A stretch of DNA of 14,853 bases from Bacteroidia bacterium. GTDB taxonomy: Bacteria; Bacteroidota; Bacteroidia; Bacteroidales; VadinHA17. Under the pieces are notes generated by a model, which was not told the DNA's origin, searched no databases, and saw only the letters and a list, made by a program, of their open reading frames with translations. Below, piece after piece: positions 7,406-14,853 of this stretch; the stretch's first letter is position 1; every line of letters begins with the position of its first letter. The stretch spans positions 1 to 14,853 of the forward strand of contig JAPLEC010000051.1 of NCBI GenBank assembly GCA_026391515.1, read 5' to 3'. Both the position numbers and the translations under genes were made by a program.

Positions 7406-8875
7406 TTACTTTTGTTTTAATTTAAGTTTTAATTCGGAAATTGAAGTGCCGGGTAATTCAAGATTTTTCAGGTCTTCTTTTGTAAGACTAATATGATCAT
7501 TCCAAACCGGATTCACATCATCAGGACCATTACCGGTCAATTGTCCGGTTTGTTCAAGCTTATCGATTTTACGACCTTCAATTACTAGTTTTACATGAGC
7601 AGGCTCCTGATTCTTATTGAGTAAATAGACATACAGACAGTTTTCATCCGGACTATAGCTGGCATATGATCTGATGTGTAATGTACCGGTTGTATTGACC
7701 ATTTTCTTTCCCAGGTAATTACCCCATATCATCAAACCAAGTCCATTGGCATTGAAATTTCCATTTTTATCGAGGGCATCGAAAACACTGTTTTCAATTG
7801 AATCGTTATCAATCCAGCGGGTATTCCAGAAACTGGAAGATTCAATTCTTGGTTCTTTCAATTGTTCTCCCAACATTTCGAAATTGCACAAAGTATGACC
7901 CATGTCATTGATCATTGGCCATTTGTATGCCCAATCGAAAGGCCCGTATTCTACAACCAGCAGTTTCAGTTTTTGCTTTTGAGTCTCTGTTCCATATGTG
8001 TCAATAGCAGTCAAAGCCCTTCTGACAGGTCCCATAAGATCCTTAAGTGTATCCCTGTAAGAAACATATCCTGCAGTATAATTCCAGACCGGATAGTTGC
8101 TCAGGCACAGATAATCAAAATGACCTCCTGCAATTGTTATGACATCTTTAAAGAATTCAACAGAATTACCATTCGGGATAATATAAATTGAGGGATCGAT
8201 CGCTTTCATGGCAATTGAAAAGTCAATAACATCCCTGGCGTATATTTCTGCTGATGAATTTTCGTTATTATTATGCCAGCACTCATTGCCTATCATCCAA
8301 TACTTTACATTGTATCCTTTTTTAATATTGGCATAACGGACCCATTCAACTGCATTCTTTATAAGTCCTTCGCGGCTAGTCCAGGTACTTCCTTCAGGAT
8401 AGTTAACAAGGTACTCATCAGCAGCTACAACAACAAGAGGTTCAGCGATAATTTCACGACACATTTGAATGAACTCGTCAAAATCAAGTACATCAAATTT
8501 GTATTCCCTGTAATCTTTCACAACACGATCATAGCCCACTGCACCTTTGCCGGTTCTGGCTGGAGTGGGTTGTGACTTCTCATATGGAGGAACAGAAAAA
8601 AGATACAAATCCGATTTGTTTCCACCGGGGTATCTCAGGTATTTAACACCCATGGCTTTTAAGGCATCGGCAGTCCGGATAGAAGGGTTCAGGTACTTAT
8701 CATCATCCATAAAATAGTCGACATTAATTCCAATTGGATGATTTGAGACATCATTCAGAACAGAATCAGGATAAATAAATATGGAATTAACAGTTCTTTG
8801 TTCAGCGCATCTATAAAATAGGACAACTGAAAAGAAAAAAACTACTATTATCAGGCAGAAATTCTTTTTCATCAT
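7406..8875 (-). CDS. clan GH-A glycoside hydrolase, GH51/GH39/GH79-like (alpha-L-arabinofuranosidase-like)
   Basis: A 489-residue exported protein. A hydrophobic signal (about residues 8-22) ends FYRC, giving a possible lipid-anchored Cys23, though Arg just before the Cys is atypical. The TIM-barrel signatures are LRYPGGNKSD at 80-89, FDVLDFDEF at 127-135, YWMIGNECW at 192-200 (acid/base Glu198) and LLVVEYGPFDW at 305-315 (nucleophile Glu309). A C-terminal beta-sandwich about 390-485 (LHIRSYASYSPDENCLYVYLLN) completes the fold. These are the features of retaining clan GH-A enzymes such as GH51 arabinofuranosidases, GH39 and GH79; the PGG and NE motifs alone cannot choose between them. Two start ATGs in tandem (MMKK) are possible. 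It is the first enzyme gene downstream of susD, after a 233-base gap with a hairpin and a possible promoter. It may act on arabinose, xylose or uronate side chains. Confidence 0.8.
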   Translation of the reverse strand: MMKKNFCLIIVVFFFSVVLFYRCAEQRTVNSIFIYPDSVLNDVSNHPIGINVDYFMDDDKYLNPSIRTADALKAMGVKYLRYPGGNKSDLYLFSVPPYEKSQPTPARTGKGAVGYDRVVKDYREYKFDVLDFDEFIQMCREIIAEPLVVVAADEYLVNYPEGSTWTSREGLIKNAVEWVRYANIKKGYNVKYWMIGNECWHNNNENSSAEIYARDVIDFSIAMKAIDPSIYIIPNGNSVEFFKDVITIAGGHFDYLCLSNYPVWNYTAGYVSYRDTLKDLMGPVRRALTAIDTYGTETQKQKLKLLVVEYGPFDWAYKWPMINDMGHTLCNFEMLGEQLKEPRIESSSFWNTRWIDNDSIENSVFDALDKNGNFNANGLGLMIWGNYLGKKMVNTTGTLHIRSYASYSPDENCLYVYLLNKNQEPAHVKLVIEGRKIDKLEQTGQLTGNGPDDVNPVWNDHISLTKEDLKNLELPGTSISELKLKLKQK

Positions 8876-8976
8876 TATATAATTTTAATTTTTAAGGTAA
8901 ATTAAAATCCTCAATATGTCTGATGACGAGGATATATTCTGAGACAAGCAAAAATTGATAAGGCTGTCAATGAAAG

Positions 8977-9038
8977 GTGAGACAGATCCATTTCAAAATT
9001 TCGATTATCATCATCTGATGATTCATGATCTGTCTCAC
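8977..9038 (-). other. perfect 12-bp inverted repeat between susD and the downstream enzymes
   Basis: GTGAGACAGATC at 8977-8988 is the exact reverse complement of GATCTGTCTCAC at 9027-9038. The 38-base loop contains a smaller ATCAT/ATGAT stem (9010-9014 with 9018-9022). In the minus-strand transcript the structure lies after the susD stop and about 100 bases before the GH-A start. No clear U-run follows it, so it is not a classic intrinsic terminator. It could attenuate or process the susD message, or bind a protein. Confidence 0.6.
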
Positions 9039-9044
9039 ACTTTT

Positions 9045-9083
9045 CTACCTAACCTACTAACCAAACTTATCCTACCTAACCTA
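9045..9083. repeat. direct repeat CTACCTAACCTA x2 with TTAGGT-like units
   Basis: The 12-mer CTACCTAACCTA occurs at 9045-9056 and again at 9072-9083, 27 bases apart. Between them ACTAACC adds another related unit. On the minus strand the stretch reads as irregular TTAGGT/GGTTAG units. It lies directly after the susD gene and brackets a possible -7 box. Confidence 0.6.
9062..9069 (-). promoter_or_regulatory. candidate -7 box upstream of the enzyme genes
   Basis: On the minus strand, TAAGTTTG (from 9069 to 9062) matches TAnnTTTG. A TTTG at 9100-9097 is a possible -33 box but the 27-base spacer is longer than usual, so this is weak. It lies between the two CTACCTAACCTA copies, and a start from it would place the 12-bp inverted repeat in the 5' leader of the GH-A gene. 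Confidence 0.3.
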
Positions 9084-9108
9084 TGATTTTTAAAAACAAA
9101 TACAAATG

Positions 9109-10596
9109 CTACCAACCTGTATTTTGAGGTCCCAGATTCGGATTGCTTTCTATCTCTGTCTGAGGGATAGGATATAGATTATTTTTCGTTGTAACTAACG
9201 TTGGGTCTACCCCTGCAGCTACCATTCTTGATACGAGCATTCCTTTCCTGGTATAATCGAACCATGAATGGCCTTCACCCCAGAGCTCGCGGTTACGCTC
9301 ATTCTGGATCTCCTCGCGGAAGGTTGCCTTGGTCCAGTCGCCCGGATTATATACAGCCACACCAGCCACCGTACGCACCATGTTAATGCTTGCGACCACT
9401 TCAGCATCGGGAGCAGCCTTCAGTTCGTTGAGTGCTTCTGAATGCATCAGCAGAACATCGGCATAGCGAAGCAAGGTATAATTTTGGGGATGGTCAGCCC
9501 AGCCAATGTAGTTCTCATACCTCCACTTCTTGCACCAGTAATACCACCAATTATAATTCTCCCACAGGTACATAAGTCTTAGGTCGACCGGCACAGGGTC
9601 CCAACCACCTACCCAGTTAATCTCATAGCCACCCGATCCCTGTACCCAGCTTTCAGGTGCTGGATAGCCCCACCATGCGTTTTCAAGTTCATAAGCCTGC
9701 ATGTTCTGGGCAAGCCAGGATCCCTCAGAACTTATCCCTGTTGAATATTGCACAGAAAAGATATGTCCTAAGGCAGGATTGTTTTCTTTAGTGTAATCAA
9801 ACACATCTCTCACATCCGCAGCAAGGGCATAAGTGTAAGGAGTTGTCATAAGCTCTTCAAACTCATCCACAGCAAGTTGCAGGTCGGTTGTATTGATATT
9901 AGCCGGGCCACCGCCCCATCCACGGGTAAGGTAAACTTTACCCAGCATTGCTTTGGCTGCTCCCTTGGTCACCCTTCCTGCATCAGCAGCAGCGTTGTAG
10001 GACACAGGGAGTACGGTAATCGCGTCCTGCAGATCCTGGATGATCTTCAGGTATACATCAGCCTTTGGCATACGTGTGACCTGGTGGATATCTCCAAATC
10101 CCTTGATCTCATAATCAATATAAGGAACATCACCCCAGAACCTGACCATATTAAAATAGTTCAATGCCCTGAGGAATTTAGCCTCCCCGATCAGCCTTGA
10201 TTTTAGTTCCTCGTTCATTGTTATACCAGGCAGTCTTCCAATAGCAATATTGGCGTTGTTGTTGGTGTTCCAACACCAATTCCAACATTGAAGTATCTCG
10301 AGCGTTGATGAGTTGTAAGTATAATTCTCAAAGGCAGCAAACCAGTTAGTGTACATGATATCTGTAGAGGCATCTGTCATGCACATATAAGCATTTCCGG
10401 CATTCCACCACTCATTTCCATAAAACTGGAAATTATTATAAACAGCACTTACCGCGGCAAGAGCATCTGCTTCTGTTTGATAGAAATTTGAAGGAGCTAA
10501 GTTGGAAAATACTTCCTCCTCGAGAAAATCTTTCATACAAGAGGTAGCCAGGAGCAACAGCGTGCAAATGGCAATAATGTACTTTTTGGTTTTCAT
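9109..10596 (-). CDS. susD-like: SusD/RagB-like outer-membrane glycan-binding lipoprotein
   Basis: A 495-residue protein whose signal ends LLLLATSC, giving Cys20 as the lipid anchor. The N-terminal part (APSNFYQTEADALAAVSAVY at 34-53) and TPR-like helices (FLRALNYFNMVRFWGDVP) are typical of SusD. Family C-terminal motifs are present: LLRYADVLLMHSEALNE, then ERNRELWGEGHSWFDYTRKG, and LYPIPQTEI before NPNLGPQNTGW. It is unusually rich in aromatics, with clusters such as NEWWNAGN, AWWGYP and YNWWYYWCKKWRYENY, which could line the glycan site. It binds oligosaccharides at the surface and acts as a lid on SusC. It follows susC by 30 bases, so the two are surely co-transcribed. The glycan cannot be predicted from sequence. 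Confidence 0.96.
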   Translation of the reverse strand: MKTKKYIIAICTLLLLATSCMKDFLEEEVFSNLAPSNFYQTEADALAAVSAVYNNFQFYGNEWWNAGNAYMCMTDASTDIMYTNWFAAFENYTYNSSTLEILQCWNWCWNTNNNANIAIGRLPGITMNEELKSRLIGEAKFLRALNYFNMVRFWGDVPYIDYEIKGFGDIHQVTRMPKADVYLKIIQDLQDAITVLPVSYNAAADAGRVTKGAAKAMLGKVYLTRGWGGGPANINTTDLQLAVDEFEELMTTPYTYALAADVRDVFDYTKENNPALGHIFSVQYSTGISSEGSWLAQNMQAYELENAWWGYPAPESWVQGSGGYEINWVGGWDPVPVDLRLMYLWENYNWWYYWCKKWRYENYIGWADHPQNYTLLRYADVLLMHSEALNELKAAPDAEVVASINMVRTVAGVAVYNPGDWTKATFREEIQNERNRELWGEGHSWFDYTRKGMLVSRMVAAGVDPTLVTTKNNLYPIPQTEIESNPNLGPQNTGW

Positions 10597-10626
10597 ATTA
10601 ATAATGTTTTAAATTTCCATTTATAC

Positions 10627-13600
10627 TCAAAATCCAACTTGAATACCAAACATAAAGCTCCTGGTAGCTGGAAAAGCATTCAGGTCGATCCCACGCTGCC
10701 ATGAGCTCTGTCCTGCAGAGTTAACCTCCGGGTCATAGCCGGGGTAGTCGGTGAAGGTAAACAGGTTCGAGACATTAACGTAAACTACAGCACTTTTTAA
10801 AAATGAGATCTTACCTGTAGGGACAGTATAGGATAACCTTACATTTTTAATCCTTACGTAACTGCCATCAAAAATCATGTCATCCCCCCACACATAGGTT
10901 GCTCCCATCTTCGGTACATTGGTATTTGTATTCGTCGGGGTCCACCTGTTCCACAATTCAGCAAAACAGTTTCCAGCAGCCATGTGCGTTTCCATGGCAT
11001 GAACATACGTTGGATAATTTATGTCATTCCCCTGCGATCCGTTGATAAAGATGCTTAGCGATAAGTTCTTATAGCTAAATTCATTGGTTACCCCAAAGAG
11101 AAAATCCGGATTGGGATCCCCTGCAATATCCAGGTCTTTGCCGTCAAAAATACCATCTCCATTTACATCAACATACTTTACATCACCCGGTTCGGCTCCG
11201 GGTTGTATTGGATCACCATCTTTATTCACATATGCATCCACCTCGGCCTGATCATTGAAAATTCCATCGTAAATGGTCCTTCGCCATACACCAACAGGCA
11301 GGCCAACATCTACATATACCCTTCCTCCATGTTTATCCAGATCATTGGGCGACTGTAATGTAAATGCACCTCTTGGTCCAAGATCGAGTATCTTATTCCT
11401 GTTCCAGTAGATGTTACCTGAAATCTTCCATTTAAACGGCCCTGTGAATACATCGTAGTTTAGGGTAAATTCACCGCCTTTGTTCTCCAGGCTTCCCATA
11501 TTTTGGGGAGGCAGGGAAAAACCGAGAAGCGGAGGGAGGTAACCTGAAGTACCTGGTAAATTAGCACTCAGCAACAGGTCTGTTGTCTTCTTATAATAAT
11601 AGTCAAATGTGAAGCTTAACCTTCCCTGCAGTAAACCCACTTCCAATCCTCCGTCATACTGAGTTGTTGTTTCCCATCTCAATTCAGGATTGGCCATTCT
11701 TGTAGGACCGACTCCCGGACTTAGAACACCTTCACCAAAAGTATAGTTTTGCATACCTAACAGGGATTGTGATTGATAAATTCCTATCTCCGAGTTTCCT
11801 GTTTGACCTACACTGAATTTCAGTTTTAACTGGTCGAATACATTAAGATTCTGAATGAAAGGTTCCTGAGACAATCTCCAGGCTACAGCAAAAGACGGGA
11901 AGAATGCCCATTGATTATCGGCTCCGAACTTTGATGAACCATCGGCACGTCCGGTAAGCGTAAACAGGTATTTATCCTTCAGGTTATAGTTCAGCCTGGC
12001 GATATATGAAGCCATTGACCATTGACTTTTCCATGAATAGGATGCAGATGTCTGATTGGCACCGGCAGACATATTATTATCCTGGAAAATATCGCTTGGG
12101 AAATCAGAAGCTGAAAGGGAACTTCCTTCGGAAACCTCTTTTTGCATGGTAAATCCGGCTATGAAGTTAATTTTGTGTACACCGAATGTCTTATCATAAG
12201 TCAGGATATTTTCGTTTAGCCAGGAATAGGTTGAAGTATAACTTTTACTGGCTGATCCGTTCACAAGCGATCCTTCATAGGTGGTACGCGGGAAATACCT
12301 GTTACGGTTAATGTCGTTGATATCGGCCCCTGCACTTACCCGAAGAGAAAGGCCTTTCATAAATGTAATGGTACCAAAAATATTGCCCAGCATACGTTTA
12401 TTATACAGAACGTTTTTGGCGTCTTTGGCATAGGCTATGGGATTTCCCTTCAGTGACTTGTTACCAACTGCTGTATTTATACTGCCATCTTCATTATACG
12501 CGGGGAACATGGGCCAGGATTTAAGAGCAGCAGAGATCGTACCGCCATTGAACCACTGAAGGCCGGTTTCGGAACCAGAGTTGTTGGAAACGTTATGGCT
12601 GTAGGTAATGCTGCTCCCGACAGATAACCACTTGGTAACTTTGGAATCAAGGTTGGTCCTAATCGAGGTTCTTGTATAATCACCCCCGATAATGATCCCA
12701 TTATGCTTCAGGTGGCCCAGTGATAAAGCGTACTGGGTATTTGTTGAACCACCTGTCATGGATAGCTGGTGGTTCATAATAAAGCCTGTCCGCAACACTG
12801 TTTCCTGCCAGTCGGTGGAAGGTAGTGTATCAATACCTGATGTATTTGGATTAAAAGGAGATTTGTATTCTTCAGGCGTACCATAATATACACCGTCTAC
12901 AGTCTGTCCGGTGAACAAGGGAGCTTGTCCCTGGTTTACTGCCTGCTCATTGTAAAGGGTAGCAAACTGATAGGCATCAAGCATATCCAGTTTTTTGGCA
13001 ATTTTCTCGAATGCATAGTAAGTTGAATATTCAATTTTCGGAGCACCGGCAGAGCCTCTCTTAGTCGTAATAAGAACCACTCCATTAGCGCCCCTTGCAC
13101 CATAAATAGCTGTCGACGATCCATCTTTCAATACCTCTATTCGTTCTATATCACCCGGATTTATCCCGGCCAGCAGGTTCATTTGAGGCATCACGCCGTC
13201 ATCAGGACCGTTGTTCGGGATTTGGTTGTTGTTTGAATAGACCGGAAAACCATCGATGACATACAGAGGTTCAATGTTTGAGTTTATGGAGTTACCTCCC
13301 CTTATGCGTACTGTAATTCCACCTCCCGGTGCATGTGAAGCCTCTGTTACCTGTACTCCGGCTAACCGGCCATTCATTGATTGCTCCATGGAAATGATTG
13401 GTGTTGCATTGATCTCCTTGGTATTCAAGGAGACAATTGTCCCGGTGAGATCACTTTTCTTTGACGAGCCATAGCCAACCACTACAACTTCATCCAGCCC
13501 CATTGCGTCTTCAACAAGTGAAATATCTATAACTGATTTGTCTTCAACTTTAATTTCCTGAGTACGCATTCCAATAAAGGAAATAACCAACACCGCATTT

Positions 13601-13827
13601 TGTGATACAGTAATATTGTATTTACCTGCTGGATCGGTTGCAGTACCATTTGTGGTACCCTTTTCAACAATATTAACCCCGGGAAGAGGTGTGTTATCAG
13701 CAGAATTAGTGATAGTTCCACTGATATTTCTTTGTGCAATAATAAATTGCACACTAAAAGCAAACATAAAGAAAAGCATGAGGTATTTCTTTAGTAAACT
13801 TCGAAATTCTGACCACTTTTTTCTCAT
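10627..13827 (-). CDS. susC-like: SusC/RagA-like TonB-dependent outer-membrane transporter
   Basis: A 1066-residue protein with a signal peptide (about residues 1-31). A CarboxypepD_reg-like domain follows (about 34-105; ISGTITNSADNTPLPGVNI), then the TonB-box/SusC signature LDEVVVVGYGSSKKSDLTG at 111-129. The plug domain spans about 125-260 and includes PLYVIDGFPV and VLKDGSSTAIYGARGANGVV. The 22-strand-type barrel occupies the rest and ends in GIQVGF with a terminal aromatic, as outer-membrane barrels do. There is no extra N-terminal STN signalling domain, which agrees with control by the adjacent hybrid-type regulator rather than an anti-sigma/ECF pair. It imports oligosaccharides into the periplasm using TonB energy with its SusD partner. 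The start at 13827 is supported by the signal peptide. Confidence 0.97.
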   Translation of the reverse strand: MRKKWSEFRSLLKKYLMLFFMFAFSVQFIIAQRNISGTITNSADNTPLPGVNIVEKGTTNGTATDPAGKYNITVSQNAVLVISFIGMRTQEIKVEDKSVIDISLVEDAMGLDEVVVVGYGSSKKSDLTGTIVSLNTKEINATPIISMEQSMNGRLAGVQVTEASHAPGGGITVRIRGGNSINSNIEPLYVIDGFPVYSNNNQIPNNGPDDGVMPQMNLLAGINPGDIERIEVLKDGSSTAIYGARGANGVVLITTKRGSAGAPKIEYSTYYAFEKIAKKLDMLDAYQFATLYNEQAVNQGQAPLFTGQTVDGVYYGTPEEYKSPFNPNTSGIDTLPSTDWQETVLRTGFIMNHQLSMTGGSTNTQYALSLGHLKHNGIIIGGDYTRTSIRTNLDSKVTKWLSVGSSITYSHNVSNNSGSETGLQWFNGGTISAALKSWPMFPAYNEDGSINTAVGNKSLKGNPIAYAKDAKNVLYNKRMLGNIFGTITFMKGLSLRVSAGADINDINRNRYFPRTTYEGSLVNGSASKSYTSTYSWLNENILTYDKTFGVHKINFIAGFTMQKEVSEGSSLSASDFPSDIFQDNNMSAGANQTSASYSWKSQWSMASYIARLNYNLKDKYLFTLTGRADGSSKFGADNQWAFFPSFAVAWRLSQEPFIQNLNVFDQLKLKFSVGQTGNSEIGIYQSQSLLGMQNYTFGEGVLSPGVGPTRMANPELRWETTTQYDGGLEVGLLQGRLSFTFDYYYKKTTDLLLSANLPGTSGYLPPLLGFSLPPQNMGSLENKGGEFTLNYDVFTGPFKWKISGNIYWNRNKILDLGPRGAFTLQSPNDLDKHGGRVYVDVGLPVGVWRRTIYDGIFNDQAEVDAYVNKDGDPIQPGAEPGDVKYVDVNGDGIFDGKDLDIAGDPNPDFLFGVTNEFSYKNLSLSIFINGSQGNDINYPTYVHAMETHMAAGNCFAELWNRWTPTNTNTNVPKMGATYVWGDDMIFDGSYVRIKNVRLSYTVPTGKISFLKSAVVYVNVSNLFTFTDYPGYDPEVNSAGQSSWQRGIDLNAFPATRSFMFGIQVGF

Positions 13828-13896
13828 AGGTTTCTATTTTAGTTAAACATCGCTTATTAAAAGTCTTTTTATATCAAAATAAAATGAAGCAGCTTG

Positions 13897-14025
13897 TCAG
13901 GTATTCCATACAATTAACAATAAGATCACAAAAAACACGACAATCAGAATGAACATTAAGATTTCAATGAGTATTATTTTTCTGTCTGAAAGCTTGACCC
14001 TGATCCTGGATAAAAATTTTGTCAT
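13897..14025 (-). CDS. putative 42-residue single-span membrane protein
   Basis: An ATG at 14025 opens a 42-codon frame ending in TGA at 13897-13899. The first 16 residues are strongly basic (K3, R7, R9, K11, R15, K16), followed by a continuous hydrophobic span about 17-39 (ends LLLIVWNT, with Trp near the edge). This fits one inner-membrane segment with the N-terminus inside by the positive-inside rule. It lies 69 bases before the susC start, on the same strand, in the regulator-to-susC gap. No domain is recognised and no Shine-Dalgarno is seen. A chance frame in AT-rich DNA is possible, but the charge pattern makes a real peptide plausible. Confidence 0.45.
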   Translation of the reverse strand: MTKFLSRIRVKLSDRKIILIEILMFILIVVFFVILLLIVWNT

Positions 14026-14097
14026 GGTTCATTCAAAAAATATAATCCAAATTAGACAGTAAGGATCAGACAACAACAGAGAATTGTTCCAAAGATT

Positions 14098-14149
14098 ATA
14101 AGATATGTTTCACTATAAATTATGTCTCAAAAAACATAAATTTTGTGCC
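14098..14149 (-). promoter_or_regulatory. three similar boxes upstream of susC, candidate operator
   Basis: Three imperfect copies of one pattern occur: ATAAGATATGTTTC (14098-14111), ATAAATTATGTCTC (14115-14128) and ATAAATTTTGTGCC (14136-14149). The first two match each other, and the second and third each other, in 11 of 14 positions. Their starts are 17 and 21 bases apart. They lie in the gap between the AraC-type regulator gene and susC, where such regulators normally bind. The rest of the 14026-14226 stretch shows no further feature that I can support; no clean -7/-33 promoter was found. Confidence 0.4.
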
Positions 14150-14226
14150 AAACCATATCATTCTTTTATACCCGGGATCGGCATAAACAGCTGATAAAAA
14201 TGCAGTAAATCAAGTGATTGTGAGAA

Positions 14227-14853
14227 TCAGCCGGCAAATTCGGAAGGGGTCTTACCGAAAAGTGTCCTGAAACATTTTGTGAAATAAGCCGGCGAGTTGA
14301 ATCCGACACGGTAGGATATTTCTTCAACCGACAGTTTGCTATCTTTAAGTAAGCTGGCAGCCCGTTTTAGTCGTAATGTACGTATAAATTCAGATGCAGG
14401 TTGTGATGTAAGAGCCTTCAGTTTACGATGCAACTGACTCCTGCTCATCCCGATTTCCCTGCAGAACTCATCTGAACCAAAGTCAGGATTTGAAATATGA
14501 TTATCCACAATGTCCATTGCCTTCTGAATAAAGTAAGCATCAACTGAAGTAACAGCAATATCGGCAGGTTTAATTAACAGTTCCTTGCTGTATTTATCCC
14601 TTAGAATTTTCCTGTTTTCAAGTAAGTTACTAATTTGAACTTCCAGCAAATCGAGAGAAAATGGCTTTTCAATATAAGCGTCTGCACCTGTAACCAGCCC
14701 CTCAATTTTGTTATCTATTGAGGATCGTGCGGTTAGCATTATGATAGGAATATGGCTGGACCTGATCTCCTCCTTTAACTTCCTGCACATCTCAACGCCA
14801 TCCATTAATGGCATAATAACGTCCGTGATAATTATATCAGGATCATTCCTGAT
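14227..14853 (-). CDS. C-terminal REC + AraC-type HTH regulator, probably hybrid two-component system
   Basis: The frame runs through the right edge without a start, so this is the C-terminal part (208 visible codons). The visible end starts IRNDPDIIITDVIMPLMDG, whose Asp (fragment residue 11) is the expected phosphoacceptor. MLTARSS with the switch Thr (residue 41) and IEKPF with the conserved Lys (residue 63) complete a receiver domain. An AraC-family helix-turn-helix follows (about 110-208), with SRSQLHRKLK and the signature VEEISYRVGFNSPAYFTKCF, ending SEFAG. In Bacteroidota a receiver fused to an AraC domain beside susC usually belongs to a single polypeptide with a periplasmic sensor and histidine kinase (HTCS). 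The sensor and kinase lie outside the window, so the hybrid architecture is inferred. A stand-alone response regulator is possible but less likely. Confidence 0.88.
   Translation of the reverse strand: MRNDPDIIITDVIMPLMDGVEMCRKLKEEIRSSHIPIIMLTARSSIDNKIEGLVTGADAYIEKPFSLDLLEVQISNLLENRKILRDKYSKELLIKPADIAVTSVDAYFIQKAMDIVDNHISNPDFGSDEFCREIGMSRSQLHRKLKALTSQPASEFIRTLRLKRAASLLKDSKLSVEEISYRVGFNSPAYFTKCFRTLFGKTPSEFAG

Noticed and set aside
7862..8191. 109-codon frame antisense to the GH-A gene
   Set aside because: It is a shadow of the glycosidase coding strand with no domain or translation signal.
8967..9026. 19-codon minus-strand frame (starts MNHQMM) in the inverted-repeat loop
   Set aside because: It is very short, lies mostly inside the hairpin, and has no feature beyond chance.
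8977..9038. Intrinsic terminator after susD
   Set aside because: The stem is perfect but the loop is long and no clear U-run follows on the minus strand.
14090..14098. TAATCTTTG on the minus strand as a -7 promoter for susC
   Set aside because: It has three bases between TA and TTTG instead of two, and no TTTG lies at a proper -33 distance.

Overview
The window looks like part of a polysaccharide utilization locus (PUL) from a Bacteroidota genome, probably an environmental or marine-type Bacteroidales relative; the rank below phylum is a guess. The evidence is an adjacent SusC-like and SusD-like pair, the C-terminal end of a REC plus AraC-type regulator (hybrid two-component style) beside susC, several secreted or lipoprotein carbohydrate-active enzymes, AT-rich gaps, and almost no Shine-Dalgarno sequences.

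Layout: a Tat-signal Gfo/Idh/MocA oxidoreductase (minus strand, cut by the left edge) is followed by a divergent intergenic region with a GC-rich double-hairpin element. A plus-strand pair follows: a GH105 unsaturated-uronyl hydrolase and a multi-TM acyltransferase of the DUF5009/HGSNAT type, separated by a gap of short tandem repeats. The acyltransferase converges on the main minus-strand cluster with only 2 bases between the stop codons. Read in its own direction (right to left), that cluster is: regulator C-terminus, a ~0.4 kb gap with three similar boxes and an unlisted 42-residue single-TM ORF, susC, susD, a gap with a 12-bp inverted repeat and a possible promoter, a clan GH-A glycosidase lipoprotein, a right-handed beta-helix lipoprotein, and a large GH2 lipoprotein with a real Shine-Dalgarno and a possible overlapping leader ORF.

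How the genes may work together (inference): the regulator senses a glycan fragment, SusD captures and SusC imports oligosaccharides across the outer membrane, and the GH2, GH-A and beta-helix proteins cut side chains or backbone at the surface or in the periplasm. GH105 removes the unsaturated uronic acid that a polysaccharide lyase leaves at a non-reducing end. The set fits a uronate-containing substrate such as rhamnogalacturonan, ulvan or a similar acidic glycan. No recognisable lyase family or sulfatase is visible, so the beta-helix protein is the only lyase candidate here, and the substrate remains undetermined.

No tRNA, rRNA, CRISPR array, transposase or integrase was seen.
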